Part shown: positions 1 through 7,532 of the stretch, piece by piece
How the letters are laid out: every line of letters begins with the position of its first letter
Position numbering within the stretch: position 1 is the first letter of the stretch
NCBI RefSeq assembly: GCF_022533585.1
Contig: NZ_CP092827.1
Location: 1,280,001 to 1,344,000, forward strand
Direction of reading: 5' to 3'
Source of the DNA: Pseudomonas sp. LS.1a
GTDB lineage: Bacteria > Pseudomonadota > Gammaproteobacteria > Pseudomonadales > Pseudomonadaceae
DNA: 64,000 nt
Notes under the pieces: generated by a model
Told to the model about the DNA's origin: nothing
What the model saw: the letters and a program-made list of their open reading frames with translations, nothing else
Databases searched by the model: none
Translations under genes and position numbers: made by a program

Positions 1-66
1 GGCAAGTCAGGCAAGGTAAAGACCAAGGGCGCAGCGCCCCACCGCCAGGCCGCCATCAAGGCTTGA
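1..66 (+). CDS. 3' end of an upstream gene, probably a phage-tail (late-control D-like) protein of a tailocin
   Basis: Only the last 21 codons and the TGA stop (64-66) are inside the window. The residues are basic and uninformative (ending ..HRQAAIKA). The call rests on context: the next genes are an endolysin and spanins followed by cinA/pncC-recA, which is the mutS-cinA site where pseudomonads carry R/F-type tailocins. In such clusters the gene just before the endolysin is normally the late-control D protein, a tail hub component. Assignment is inference; the reading frame and stop are seen directly. Confidence 0.5.
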   Translation, partial: GKSGKVKTKGAAPHRQAAIKA

Positions 67-90
67 GGGTGATGCAAAGGAGTGTCAGAC

Positions 91-639
91 ATGCTCACTG
101 AAGCGCAATTGCTACACATTTTGCCGAACGCCCGCCCTGTAGCGGGCGTTTTTCTTTCTGCACTGAACCTAAGCCTGCCACGTTGGGAAATTGACAACCC
201 CAAGCGCGTGGCGGCGTTCATCGCCCAGGTCGGCCATGAGTCAGGCCAGTTCCGTCATGTGAAGGAGCTGGGCAATGACCGCTACCTGGCCCGCTATGAC
301 ACCGGCAGCCTGGCCCTGCGCCTGGGTAATACACCCCAGGCTGATGGCGATGGCCAGCTGTATTGCGGGCGCGGTCTGATCCAGGTTACCGGGCGCAACA
401 ATTACCTGGCCTGCAGCCGCGCGTTGTTTGGCGATCAGCGCTTGCTGGCGCAACCGCAACTGCTCGAACAACCACGCTGGGCCTGTGAATCAGCGGCATG
501 GTTCTGGCATTCGCGTGGGCTCAATGCCCTGGCTGACCGGGGCGAGTTCAATCGCATCACGCGCCATATCAATGGTGGGCTCAATGGGCTGGATGATCGC
601 CTCAAGCTTTGGGCGCGGGCCCGCGAGGTGTTGTGTTGA
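91..639 (+). CDS. Endolysin, glycoside hydrolase family 19 (tailocin/prophage lysis)
   Basis: 182-residue protein of the GH19 chitinase-like endolysin family, which cleaves the sugar backbone of peptidoglycan so that assembled tail particles can leave the cell. The family core is visible: HESGQF with candidate catalytic Glu50, a second candidate Glu59, the CGRGLIQVTG block at about 92-101, SAAWFW, and ITRHINGG near the C-terminus. There is no signal peptide, so release would need a holin, which is not in the window. I chose ATG 91 because AGGAG (78-82) lies 8 nt upstream; the in-frame GTG at 82 overlaps that ribosome site. The stop overlaps the start of the spanin gene, indicating one lysis cassette. 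Confidence 0.9.
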   Translation: MLTEAQLLHILPNARPVAGVFLSALNLSLPRWEIDNPKRVAAFIAQVGHESGQFRHVKELGNDRYLARYDTGSLALRLGNTPQADGDGQLYCGRGLIQVTGRNNYLACSRALFGDQRLLAQPQLLEQPRWACESAAWFWHSRGLNALADRGEFNRITRHINGGLNGLDDRLKLWARAREVLC

Positions 640-1118
640 GCCGGTGGCAACTGGGGCTGGGCGGGGGCTTGCTTCTGCTGTCCGCAGCGCTGGCCTGGCA
701 GATTCAGGGTTGGCGCTATGGCCAGCAGCTGGCGCAACAGGCGCAAGCCCAGGCGGACGCCGAGGCTTCCCGGCTGCTCGCCGAACGTGAGCGGCGTCAG
801 ATGCTCGAACGACGCCTGGAAGAAAGTGAAACCCGTCATTTCAAGGAACTTGCCGATGTTCAGCAGTCTCAGGCTCGCCTGCGTGATCGCCTTGCTACTG
901 CCGATCTGCGCCTGTCGGTCCTGGTCGAACGCGACACCCTCCTCGACACAGTGTCTGCCGCCGCCAGCGCCGGCGGCGTGGATCATGCAACCGTACGTGC
1001 CGGACTTGAGCCGACGCATGCTCGACGAATTATCGCCATCACCGATGAGGGGGACCGGGGATTGATTGCGTTACGGGCCTGCCAGGCTTATGTGCGGGAG
1101 GTGCGTGGTGAGCTTTAG
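633..1118 (+). CDS. Rz-like inner-membrane spanin (LysB type)
   Basis: 161-residue protein with one N-terminal membrane segment (about residues 5-23, rich in Leu/Gly/Ala) followed by a long, charged, Gln/Glu/Arg-rich helix that looks like a coiled coil (about 30-95). This is the architecture of i-spanins, which span the periplasm and, with an Rz1-type lipoprotein, fuse inner and outer membranes in the last step of lysis. The start is uncertain: GTG 633 or TTG 636, both overlapping the endolysin stop (637-639), with GAGG at 625-628 as the likely ribosome site. A second gene lies inside it in another frame (856-1065). Similarity is by architecture and context rather than a specific motif. Confidence 0.75.
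   Translation: MLSRWQLGLGGGLLLLSAALAWQIQGWRYGQQLAQQAQAQADAEASRLLAERERRQMLERRLEESETRHFKELADVQQSQARLRDRLATADLRLSVLVERDTLLDTVSAAASAGGVDHATVRAGLEPTHARRIIAITDEGDRGLIALRACQAYVREVRGEL
856..1065 (+). CDS. Rz1-like outer-membrane spanin lipoprotein, embedded out of frame in the Rz-like gene
   Basis: A 69-residue reading frame lying entirely within the Rz-like gene, shifted one base. It starts at ATG 856 with AAGGA (843-847) about 8 nt upstream. The product begins with a short hydrophobic segment (about residues 5-16) ending in PICAC, where the second Cys (preceded by Ala) can serve as the lipidation site. The mature part contains a proline run (CLPPPAP), typical of Rz1 lipoproteins. Nested Rz/Rz1 pairs are well known in phages and tailocins. 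It is not alignable to a particular Rz1 by eye, so the call depends on position, lipobox, size and proline content. Confidence 0.65.
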   Translation: MFSSLRLACVIALLLPICACRSWSNATPSSTQCLPPPAPAAWIMQPYVPDLSRRMLDELSPSPMRGTGD

Positions 1119-1209
1119 TGCCTGTCTCGACGCGTCTGGCGCCTGTAAGGCTTGCACTCGAAAGCCGCAAAAATGCTACGGTGTCCCACTCCCGTCAAGG
1201 AACCCCGAC

Positions 1210-1692
1210 ATGGACCCGATCACCGTCCTCGCCACCCGCCTCGGCGAACATTTGCGCCGCTTCAACGCGCAGGTCACCACTGCTGAGTCCTGCACCGGCG
1301 GAGGCATAGCCGAAGCCATCACCCGCGTGCCCGGTAGCTCTGCCTGGTTCGAGGCTGGCTATGTGACCTATTCCAATGCCCAGAAAACTCGCCAGTTGAA
1401 CGTGCCTGCGGCGCTGTTCGCCGAGGTTGGCGCAGTCAGCCAGGAAGTGGTCGAGGCCATGGTCCGTGGTGCCCAGGCAGCCAGCGGCGCGCGCTTTGCG
1501 GTGGCGGTGAGCGGGGTTGCCGGGCCGGACGGTGGTTCGCCGGCCAAACCGGTGGGTACCGTGTGGCTGGCCTGGGGTGACGGTAGCCGCGTGTTCAGCG
1601 AGCGGCGCCAGTTCGATGGCGACCGCGAAGCGGTACGCCGACAGACGGTGATCGCCGCGTTAGACGGCTTGTTACAGCTTGGTGCCGAGTAA
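1210..1692 (+). CDS. pncC: Nicotinamide-nucleotide amidohydrolase PncC (CinA C-terminal domain protein)
   Basis: 160-residue stand-alone CinA C-terminal domain. It hydrolyses nicotinamide mononucleotide to nicotinate mononucleotide and ammonia, recycling pyridine nucleotide after DNA ligase and other NAD-consuming reactions; cytoplasmic. Family blocks are clear: TAESCTGG near residue 24, PGSSAWF, GYVTYSN, and [13 protein letters not shown] followed by [10 protein letters not shown]. The N-terminal molybdopterin-like domain of full CinA is absent, as in most gammaproteobacterial versions. ATG 1210 starts at the conserved MDPI; upstream extension is not conserved-looking. It sits directly before recA, the common pseudomonad order. 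Confidence 0.93.
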   Translation: MDPITVLATRLGEHLRRFNAQVTTAESCTGGGIAEAITRVPGSSAWFEAGYVTYSNAQKTRQLNVPAALFAEVGAVSQEVVEAMVRGAQAASGARFAVAVSGVAGPDGGSPAKPVGTVWLAWGDGSRVFSERRQFDGDREAVRRQTVIAALDGLLQLGAE

Positions 1693-1736
1693 ATCGAAGA
1701 CAGGGGTTTGCGCGGGCGCTTGCCTGTGGAATAATA

Positions 1737-1752
1737 CTGGCTACTTATACAG
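1737..1752 (+). promoter_or_regulatory. LexA (SOS) box upstream of recA
   Basis: CTG-N10-CAG, reading CTGGCTACTTATACAG, matches the gammaproteobacterial LexA consensus CTGT-(AT)4-ACAG at its fixed CTG and CAG ends. It lies 43 bp before the recA start codon, where LexA would block RNA polymerase. The site is seen directly; regulation by LexA is established for recA genes of this group. Confidence 0.85.
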
Positions 1753-1795
1753 GTATTCCGGCCGTCAGGGCCAAGTCGAACACGTGAGGATTTCA

Positions 1796-2863
1796 ATGGA
1801 CGACAACAAGAAGCGCGCCTTGGCTGCGGCCCTGGGTCAGATCGAACGCCAATTCGGCAAGGGCGCGGTCATGCGCATGGGCGACCACGAGCGCCAGGCT
1901 ATCCCTGCCATCTCCACCGGCTCGCTGGGCCTGGACATTGCCCTGGGCATCGGCGGCCTGCCAAAAGGCCGTATCGTCGAGATCTACGGTCCGGAATCGT
2001 CGGGTAAGACCACGCTGACCCTGTCGGTCATCGCCGAAGCCCAGAAAAACGGCGCCACCTGCGCCTTCGTCGACGCCGAACACGCCCTCGACCCTGAATA
2101 CGCCGGCAAGCTGGGCGTCAACGTCGACGACCTGCTGGTTTCGCAGCCGGACACCGGCGAACAGGCCCTGGAAATCACCGACATGCTGGTGCGTTCCAAC
2201 GCTGTTGACGTGATCATCGTCGACTCCGTGGCTGCCCTGGTACCCAAGGCCGAGATCGAAGGCGAGATGGGTGACATGCACGTGGGCCTGCAGGCGCGCC
2301 TGATGTCCCAGGCGCTGCGCAAGATCACCGGTAACATCAAGAACGCCAACTGCCTGGTCATCTTCATCAACCAGATCCGTATGAAGATCGGCGTGATGTT
2401 CGGCAGCCCGGAAACCACCACCGGCGGTAACGCCCTGAAGTTCTACGCCTCGGTGCGTCTGGATATCCGCCGTACCGGCGCGGTCAAGGAAGGCGACGAG
2501 GTGGTCGGTAGCGAAACCCGCGTCAAGATCGTCAAGAACAAGGTCTCGCCGCCGTTCCGTCAGGCCGAGTTCCAGATCCTCTATGGCAAGGGCATCTACC
2601 GTAACGGCGAGATCATTGACCTGGGTGTTTCCCAGGGCCTGGTCGAGAAGTCCGGTGCCTGGTACGCCTACCAGGGCAACAAGATCGGTCAAGGCAAAGC
2701 AAACGCTGCCAAGTACCTGGCTGAGAACCCGGCTATTGGTGCCGAGATCGAGAAGCAGATTCGCGAGAAGCTGCTGACTGCTGGTGCTGTTGCGGCTGCT
2801 GGTAAGGCTGCTGCTGTCGAAGCTGATGCCGACGACATGGCCGACGCTGACGCCGGCTATTGA
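1796..2863 (+). CDS. recA: Recombinase RecA
   Basis: 355-residue RecA, the ATP-dependent strand-exchange protein and co-protease for LexA cleavage in the SOS response. Walker A GPESSGKT is at residues 65-72; Walker B ([10 protein letters not shown]), the DNA-binding loop region ([21 protein letters not shown]) and the [12 protein letters not shown] segment are intact. The acidic C-terminal tail is present (..[13 protein letters not shown]). The start ATG 1796 gives the universal [10 protein letters not shown]-terminus. A LexA box precedes it and recX follows after 21 bp, so the two are probably cotranscribed. Confidence 0.99.
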   Translation: MDDNKKRALAAALGQIERQFGKGAVMRMGDHERQAIPAISTGSLGLDIALGIGGLPKGRIVEIYGPESSGKTTLTLSVIAEAQKNGATCAFVDAEHALDPEYAGKLGVNVDDLLVSQPDTGEQALEITDMLVRSNAVDVIIVDSVAALVPKAEIEGEMGDMHVGLQARLMSQALRKITGNIKNANCLVIFINQIRMKIGVMFGSPETTTGGNALKFYASVRLDIRRTGAVKEGDEVVGSETRVKIVKNKVSPPFRQAEFQILYGKGIYRNGEIIDLGVSQGLVEKSGAWYAYQGNKIGQGKANAAKYLAENPAIGAEIEKQIREKLLTAGAVAAAGKAAAVEADADDMADADAGY

Positions 2864-2884
2864 TTGCTCGGTAGATAGCCGAAC

Positions 2885-3355
2885 ATGTCCGCCGTACTCG
2901 ACACCCCCGTCGCCATCCGTCGGACAGCCATGGACCTGCTCGCGCGACGTGAGCACGGTCGCGTCGAGCTGACGCGCAAGTTGCGTCAGCGCGGCGCTTC
3001 GGACGAGCTGATCGAGCCTGAACTCGACCGGCTCGCCGAAGAAGGGCTGCTTAGCGAAGCCCGCTACCTGGAAAGTTTCATCCGGTACCGTTCCAGCTCC
3101 GGTTACGGCCCTGCGCGTATTCGCGAAGAGCTAGGCCAGCGCGGTTTGGCGCGTGCTGATATCGAGCAGGCGCTACGCGAGAGCGAGGTGGACTGGGGCG
3201 AGCGCATGCGTGACGTATGGCAGCGCAAGTTTGCCGGGCAGCGCCCGCAAGATCCGCGCAGCCGTGCCCAGCAGACCCGGTTTCTGGCTTACCGGGGTTT
3301 CCCCATGGACATGATCGGCCGCCTGCTCAGTGGGCGTGATCTTGACGATTACTGA
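2885..3355 (+). CDS. recX: Regulatory protein RecX
   Basis: 156-residue RecX, a small all-helical protein that caps RecA filaments and inhibits recombinase and co-protease activity. Family features: [18 protein letters not shown] near the N-terminus, the [24 protein letters not shown] repeat segment, and the C-terminal [20 protein letters not shown] block. It begins 21 bp after recA, the usual operon arrangement. The gene is followed by an inverted REP pair that may end or stabilise the transcript. Confidence 0.95.
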   Translation: MSAVLDTPVAIRRTAMDLLARREHGRVELTRKLRQRGASDELIEPELDRLAEEGLLSEARYLESFIRYRSSSGYGPARIREELGQRGLARADIEQALRESEVDWGERMRDVWQRKFAGQRPQDPRSRAQQTRFLAYRGFPMDMIGRLLSGRDLDDY

Positions 3356-3381
3356 AGGCTGAGGCTGCGGTCTGGCACGGA

Positions 3382-3487
3382 CCCTGTGGGAGCGGGTTTA
3401 CCCGCGAACACCGGCGTAGCCGGTGCCATGCACCGCGTTGGATTCTTCGCGGCGGTTCGACGCCTCGATGAACCCGCTCCCACAGGG
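3382..3487. repeat. REP inverted pair
   Basis: Two copies of the P. putida REP core in opposite orientation (CCCTGTGGGAGCGGGTTTACC.. at 3382 and its complement ending at 3487), separated by a short GC-rich stretch that itself holds the hairpin ACCGGCGTAGCCGGT. It lies between the convergent recX and LOG-family genes, a typical REP position where the hairpin can act on both 3' ends. Confidence 0.9.
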
Positions 3488-3517
3488 TGAATTGCGCCCC
3501 TGACGTTGGGCACGGAA

Positions 3518-4636
3518 TCAACTGACCTTCAACGCCTCCCTGGCCCGCTGCGTGGTATGCATGGGCTGCGGCTTGGCCCAGTTCTCTGGCAGGTTGATGA
3601 AATCCACCAGCTCGCGCAGCCTGCCCTGATCCCGGCCATTGAAGGCAAATGACAAACGGGTCAGGTGACTGAAATTGCCCACTTCGTGCTCGGCACTGCT
3701 ATCAGGTTGCTGGTGATATTTGCCACTCAGGCGCAAGTCGGCAAAGCCTTCCTGGATGTCATACAGCGCCGCCTCGCTGAGCGGGTGGTGCATGCGGATC
3801 ACGAACTGGCTCTTCAGCCAGCGGCTGGAGTGGTAGTTGCTGTAGAACTGGTTGATTTCCTCCACTGCCTCGTCAGCGCTGTGCACCAGGCGCAGCAATT
3901 TCAGGTCGCTGGGCAGGATGTAGCGGTTTTCCTCCAGCTGGCGGCTGATGAAGTCCAGGCAGTCGCGCCAGAAGCTGCCGCCCGGCGAATCCAGCAGCAC
4001 CACCGGCACCAGCGGGCTCTTGCCGGTCTGGATCAGGGTCAGCACCTCCAGCGCTTCATCCAGGGTGCCGAAACCGCCTGGGCACAGTACCAGGGCATCG
4101 GCTTCCTTGACGAAGAACAGCTTGCGGATGAAGAAGAAGTGGAACGGCAGCAGCTTGTCGGTGCCGTCCACCGTGGGGTTGGCGTGTTGTTCGAAGGGCA
4201 GGGTGATGTTGAAACCCAGGCTGTGGTCGCTGCCAGCGCCTTCATGGGCTGCAGCCATGATACCACCGCCGGCACCGGTGATGACCATCAGGTCGGAGCG
4301 CGCCAGGGTTGCGCCCAGTTCGCGGGCCAGGGCGTACATCGGGTGTTCCAGCGGGGTGCGCGCCGAGCCGAACACGGTCACCTTGCGCCGGCCCTTGTAG
4401 CGTTCCAGGGTGCGGAACGAATGGTCCAGTTCGCGCAGGGCCTGCAGGGTGATCTTGGCGCTCCAGCGGTCGGTGTCGTCATGGGCCATGCGCAGGATGG
4501 TCAGCATCATGTCGCGGTACAGCGGCAGGTTGGGGCTGTTCGGTGCTACCAGTTGCAGTTGTGCGTCGATGTTGCTCAGGTCGATGTTGTTGTCGCGGAA
4601 GTGGCTGAACAGCAGTTCACTCGATTGGTAAGGCAT
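3518..4636 (-). CDS. LOG family protein (lysine-decarboxylase-like fold; nucleotide phosphoribohydrolase family)
   Basis: 372-residue cytoplasmic protein of the LOG/TIGR00730 group. Signature motifs are PGGFGTLDE (186-194), the Rossmann-like FGSAR (89-93) and GAGGGIM (121-127). Family members hydrolyse the N-glycosidic bond of nucleoside 5'-monophosphates (cytokinin activation in plants, nucleotide salvage in bacteria). It is longer than the minimal LOG domain because of an N-terminal helical extension (1-80) and a C-terminal region after about 300. The physiological substrate cannot be told from sequence. Monocistronic, with ATG 4636 and a good AGGAG site upstream. Confidence 0.88.
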   Translation of the reverse strand: MPYQSSELLFSHFRDNNIDLSNIDAQLQLVAPNSPNLPLYRDMMLTILRMAHDDTDRWSAKITLQALRELDHSFRTLERYKGRRKVTVFGSARTPLEHPMYALARELGATLARSDLMVITGAGGGIMAAAHEGAGSDHSLGFNITLPFEQHANPTVDGTDKLLPFHFFFIRKLFFVKEADALVLCPGGFGTLDEALEVLTLIQTGKSPLVPVVLLDSPGGSFWRDCLDFISRQLEENRYILPSDLKLLRLVHSADEAVEEINQFYSNYHSSRWLKSQFVIRMHHPLSEAALYDIQEGFADLRLSGKYHQQPDSSAEHEVGNFSHLTRLSFAFNGRDQGRLRELVDFINLPENWAKPQPMHTTQRAREALKVS

Positions 4637-4798
4637 GCAACGTCTCCTTCTGCACCAATACCTCTGACCTCAATCTAGACCCTTGGGCCCAATCGTGCCG
4701 GGGGTGTTCGGCACAGCCGCCCGTCGGCATGCAACCACGGGTGATGCGGGTTTGGTTAACTGGGTAAAGCGAAACGTGTCGATGCAGGAGGTGGCGGT

Positions 4799-5008
4799 AT
4801 GCATCGCTTGATCATCGAAGTGGACCGGCAGCTTTACCAGCAGCTGGAGAATGCGGCGCAGGTGCATCACCTGAGCCTGGAGGCCGAGTGCCGGCGCAGG
4901 CTGTCTGGGCATGAATGCCAGTCGCGCTACTTGCAGGCGCTGCTGGCAGAGATCCGCGCCGACGCCGCTGAAGGGCGCTGGCGCGCCCGTGAAGACGAGA
5001 AGGTGTAG
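4799..5008 (+). CDS. Small conserved protein, possible ribbon-helix-helix or antitoxin-like
   Basis: 69 residues with a strong ribosome site (GGAGG at 4788-4792, 6 nt before ATG 4799). The start, MHRLIIEVDRQLYQQLENAA, resembles the short strand plus helix of ribbon-helix-helix (FitA/Phd-like) antitoxins, followed by a basic turn (ECRRRL) and a Glu/Arg-rich C-terminus. No toxin gene follows: the next gene is on the other strand and encodes an exported protein. It occupies the place of the small gene PA3612 in the recA-to-erdR gene order of P. aeruginosa, so it is probably a chromosomal housekeeping gene. Function unknown. Confidence 0.7.
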   Translation: MHRLIIEVDRQLYQQLENAAQVHHLSLEAECRRRLSGHECQSRYLQALLAEIRADAAEGRWRAREDEKV

Positions 5009-5013
5009 CTTGG

Positions 5014-5433
5014 TTACTTCTTCTTGTTGCCGGCCAGGCAGCTGGCATTGTCGAACGCCTGGTCCATGATCGGCTGGTTGGTCTTGTAGACCGTGAAGCG
5101 GTAGACCATGACCGCGCCTTTGGACATCAGGTTGCGGAACCCGCTGTTGCGGCAGACGCTGTCACCCAGCTGGCTGCGTACCTGTTCGGGGTTGGCCTGC
5201 ATGCGCGCGGCATGGTCCTGGCGCACGCTGAGATGGTTGACCAGTGCCTTGCCTTCCACCGTATAACCCTGGTCGAGGATATCCTCGTTGATGGCTCGCG
5301 GGGTGCCGACGCTGCTCTCTTTGGCAACCTTCTGCAGCATGTTGTTCAGGTCGTATTCCTGCTTGGAAGCCGCCTGGGCTGCCAAGGGAAGGGCAAGCAA
5401 CAGGCTCAGGGCGGGGACGATACGGCGCAGCAT
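5014..5433 (-). CDS. Exported PA3611-like protein (putative quorum-sensing-regulated virulence factor family)
   Basis: 139-residue protein with a clear signal peptide (basic MLRR, hydrophobic core, cleavage after ..LAAQA at about residue 21), so periplasmic or secreted. Two cysteines (SVCRNSGF and ASCLAG) could form a disulfide. Size, composition and position next to recA/recX and erdR/dgkA match PA3611 of P. aeruginosa, the founder of a small structural family described as quorum-sensing regulated. Its biochemical role is unknown. The start ATG 5433 has AGGAG 8 nt upstream. It converges with the small gene at 4799-5008 with only 5 bp between stops. Confidence 0.75.
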   Translation of the reverse strand: MLRRIVPALSLLLALPLAAQAASKQEYDLNNMLQKVAKESSVGTPRAINEDILDQGYTVEGKALVNHLSVRQDHAARMQANPEQVRSQLGDSVCRNSGFRNLMSKGAVMVYRFTVYKTNQPIMDQAFDNASCLAGNKKK

Positions 5434-5653
5434 GAATCTCTCCTGGTTCGATGACTGGCGCTTTGACATGCGCCGGTCGACGGCGTTCCCTGAAAATCGC
5501 GCAGGCGCGAGGCTGGGGTACGGTAAAAACAGCGATTATAGGGTCCGCGCCGCCACCTGCACAGCAATTGTCCCCCGTTCTGGTAGACTGGCAACCTTGT
5601 TTTCTCTGAGTCATCCTTGTGTCCATTCCCAACCTTTCCAGAGGCCTGCCGGC

Positions 5654-6364
5654 ATGAGCCATGCGGTAGCGCGCCTGCGCGCCGAACGCCTGGCCCGCAG
5701 CAACAAGCCCTTCATCGCCCGTGGTTCGCGTGCCGAACGCTGCCCCGATTGCCGGGTCATCGCCACGCATTGCCTGTGCGCCTGGAAGCCCCGGGTGCAG
5801 GCCGAGTCCGGTGTGTGCCTGCTGATGCATGACACCGAGCCGCTGAAGCCTACCAATACCGGCTGGTTGATCGCTGACCTGATCGAGGACACCTCGGCCT
5901 TCGGCTGGCTGCGCACGTCGGTCGACGAACGCTTGCTGGCCTTGCTGGACGACCCACGTTGGCAGCCCTACATCGTCTTCCCCGGCGAATTCGTCGCCCA
6001 GGAGCGGGTGGTCAGCGAGGTGGTGCGTGAACCGGGCAAGCGCCCGCTGTTCATCCTGCTGGATGCCACCTGGACCGAAGCGCGCAAGATGTTCCGCAAA
6101 AGCCCGTACCTCGACCGCTTCCCGGTGTTGAGCCTGCAGGCCGAGCAGATGTCCCGCTATCGCCTGCGCCGCTCCAAGCGCGATGATCACTTCTGCACCG
6201 CGGAAGTTGCGGCCATGTGCCTGGACCTGGCCGGTGATACCCAGGCCTCGCAGGCGCTGGACGCCTACCTGGATGTGTTCAGCCTGCATTACCTGAGCGG
6301 CAAGCGGCGTCTGCCGCTGGACGAGCAGGACGACACCCACCAGCGTTTGCATACCTTCCTATAG
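5654..6364 (+). CDS. tapT: tRNA-uridine aminocarboxypropyltransferase TapT (DTW domain)
   Basis: 236-residue DTW-domain enzyme. E. coli TapT (YfiP) uses S-adenosylmethionine to add an aminocarboxypropyl group to U47 in the tRNA variable loop (acp3U), which stabilises tRNA. The family signature is present as DATW (137-140) followed by TEARKM, and the N-terminal zinc-type cysteines C30, C33, C40 and C42 (CPDC..HCLC) are intact. ATG 5654 starts just ahead of the conserved region. A single transcription unit; erdR follows after 78 bp. Confidence 0.88.
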   Translation: MSHAVARLRAERLARSNKPFIARGSRAERCPDCRVIATHCLCAWKPRVQAESGVCLLMHDTEPLKPTNTGWLIADLIEDTSAFGWLRTSVDERLLALLDDPRWQPYIVFPGEFVAQERVVSEVVREPGKRPLFILLDATWTEARKMFRKSPYLDRFPVLSLQAEQMSRYRLRRSKRDDHFCTAEVAAMCLDLAGDTQASQALDAYLDVFSLHYLSGKRRLPLDEQDDTHQRLHTFL

Positions 6365-6442
6365 TCCAAGGGGCACAACCCCTGCTTTGGTTCATAATGA
6401 CCCTTACCCGAGTGCCCGACACAGAACAGGATCCCCAGATCG

Positions 6443-7093
6443 ATGGCCACTTACGAAATCCTGATTGCCGATGACCACCCGCTGTTCCGTGGCGCCTTGC
6501 GCCAGGCCGTTACCCTCGGCCTGGGCCCGGATGTACGCCTGGTTGAAGTCGCCAGCATTGCCGAACTGGAAACCCGCCTGAGCGAAAAAGCCGACTGGGA
6601 CCTGGTGTTGCTGGACTTGAACATGCCGGGTGCCTACGGTTTTTCCGGGCTGGTGCTGCTGCGCGGGCAATACCCGCAGATCCCCGTGGTGATGGTATCG
6701 GCGCAGGAAGAGGCGGCAGTAGTGGTCAAGTCCCGCGAGTTCGGCGCCAGTGGCTTCATTCCCAAGTCCAGCACCCTGGAAGTGATCCAGGATGCGGTGC
6801 GCAAGGTGCTCGACGGCGAGGTCTGGTGGCCGCCGCAGGCGTTCGAAAAGGTCGATGTCTCGGCCGAGGCCAAGGCCGCCAGCGAAGGCCTGGCCAGCCT
6901 CACGCCGCAGCAGTTCCGCGTGCTGACCATGGTCTGCGAAGGCTTGCTGAACAAGCAGATCGCCTATGAGCTGAACGTGTCGGAAGCGACCATCAAGGCC
7001 CATGTGACCGCGATCTTCCGCAAGCTGGGTGTACGTACCCGCACCCAGGCCGCGTTGCTGCTGCAACAACTTGAATCGGTTGCCAGTAACTGA
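6443..7093 (+). CDS. erdR: LuxR-type response regulator ErdR/CrbR
   Basis: 216-residue NarL/LuxR-family regulator: receiver domain (1-125) with acidic pair D10/D11, phosphoacceptor D58 and Lys in FIPKSS, then a C-terminal LuxR helix-turn-helix (about 148-210; LTPQQFRVLTMVCEGLLNKQIA..). Orthologue of P. aeruginosa PA3604 (ErdR) and CrbR of other pseudomonads, judged from sequence character and the unchanged neighbour dgkA. It activates acetate utilisation (acs) and ethanol oxidation genes; its kinase is CrbS/MxtR, encoded at 59260-62736. No kinase gene is adjacent. Confidence 0.88.
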   Translation: MATYEILIADDHPLFRGALRQAVTLGLGPDVRLVEVASIAELETRLSEKADWDLVLLDLNMPGAYGFSGLVLLRGQYPQIPVVMVSAQEEAAVVVKSREFGASGFIPKSSTLEVIQDAVRKVLDGEVWWPPQAFEKVDVSAEAKAASEGLASLTPQQFRVLTMVCEGLLNKQIAYELNVSEATIKAHVTAIFRKLGVRTRTQAALLLQQLESVASN

Positions 7094-7166
7094 ATGCGCG
7101 TGGCTTCACGCTTTTTTGACCCGTGCCGGTCTAGTCTGCTGGCCTTTCTGTTGTGAAGTGACTCAC

Positions 7167-7532
7167 ATGACATCGCCATTCAAGGGCCAGACCGGTCTCA
7201 AACGTATTCTCAACGCCGCCGGCTATTCGCTGGACGGCCTGCGCGCCGCCTTCAAGGGCGAGGCCGCGTTCCGCCAGCTGGTGCTGCTCAACGTGCTGCT
7301 GGTGCCGATCGCCTTCTGGCTGCCGGTCAGCCGTGCGGAGCGGGCGATCATGATCGCCGTATGCCTGTTGGGCTTGATCGTCGAGCTGTTCAACTCGGCG
7401 GTGGAGGCAGCCATCGACCGCATTTCGCTGGAGCGCCACCCTCTGTCGAAAAACGCCAAGGACATGGGCAGCGCCGCGCAACTGGTGGCACTGACCATGG
7501 TGGCGCTGGTGTGGGGTGTGATCCTGCTTTAA
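7167..7532 (+). CDS. dgkA: Diacylglycerol kinase DgkA
   Basis: 121-residue integral inner-membrane enzyme that phosphorylates diacylglycerol to phosphatidic acid, recycling lipid released during periplasmic glucan and LPS modification. Three membrane helices are visible, and the active-site set known from E. coli is intact: E73, N76, E80 in VELFNSAVEAAID and K98/D99 in NAKDM. ATG 7167. The stop overlaps the convergent finR stop by 3 bp (7530-7532 versus 7529-7531), so neither gene has its own terminator here. Confidence 0.95.
   Translation: MTSPFKGQTGLKRILNAAGYSLDGLRAAFKGEAAFRQLVLLNVLLVPIAFWLPVSRAERAIMIAVCLLGLIVELFNSAVEAAIDRISLERHPLSKNAKDMGSAAQLVALTMVALVWGVILL

Noticed and set aside
1793..2956. 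Long antisense frame over recA and similar long frames opposite other genes
   Set aside because: High GC third positions create long open frames opposite real genes; the forward frames carry the conserved motifs.
5162..6352. 396-codon frame antisense to tapT
   Set aside because: Shadow of the tapT and PA3611-like genes; no start signal or family motif.
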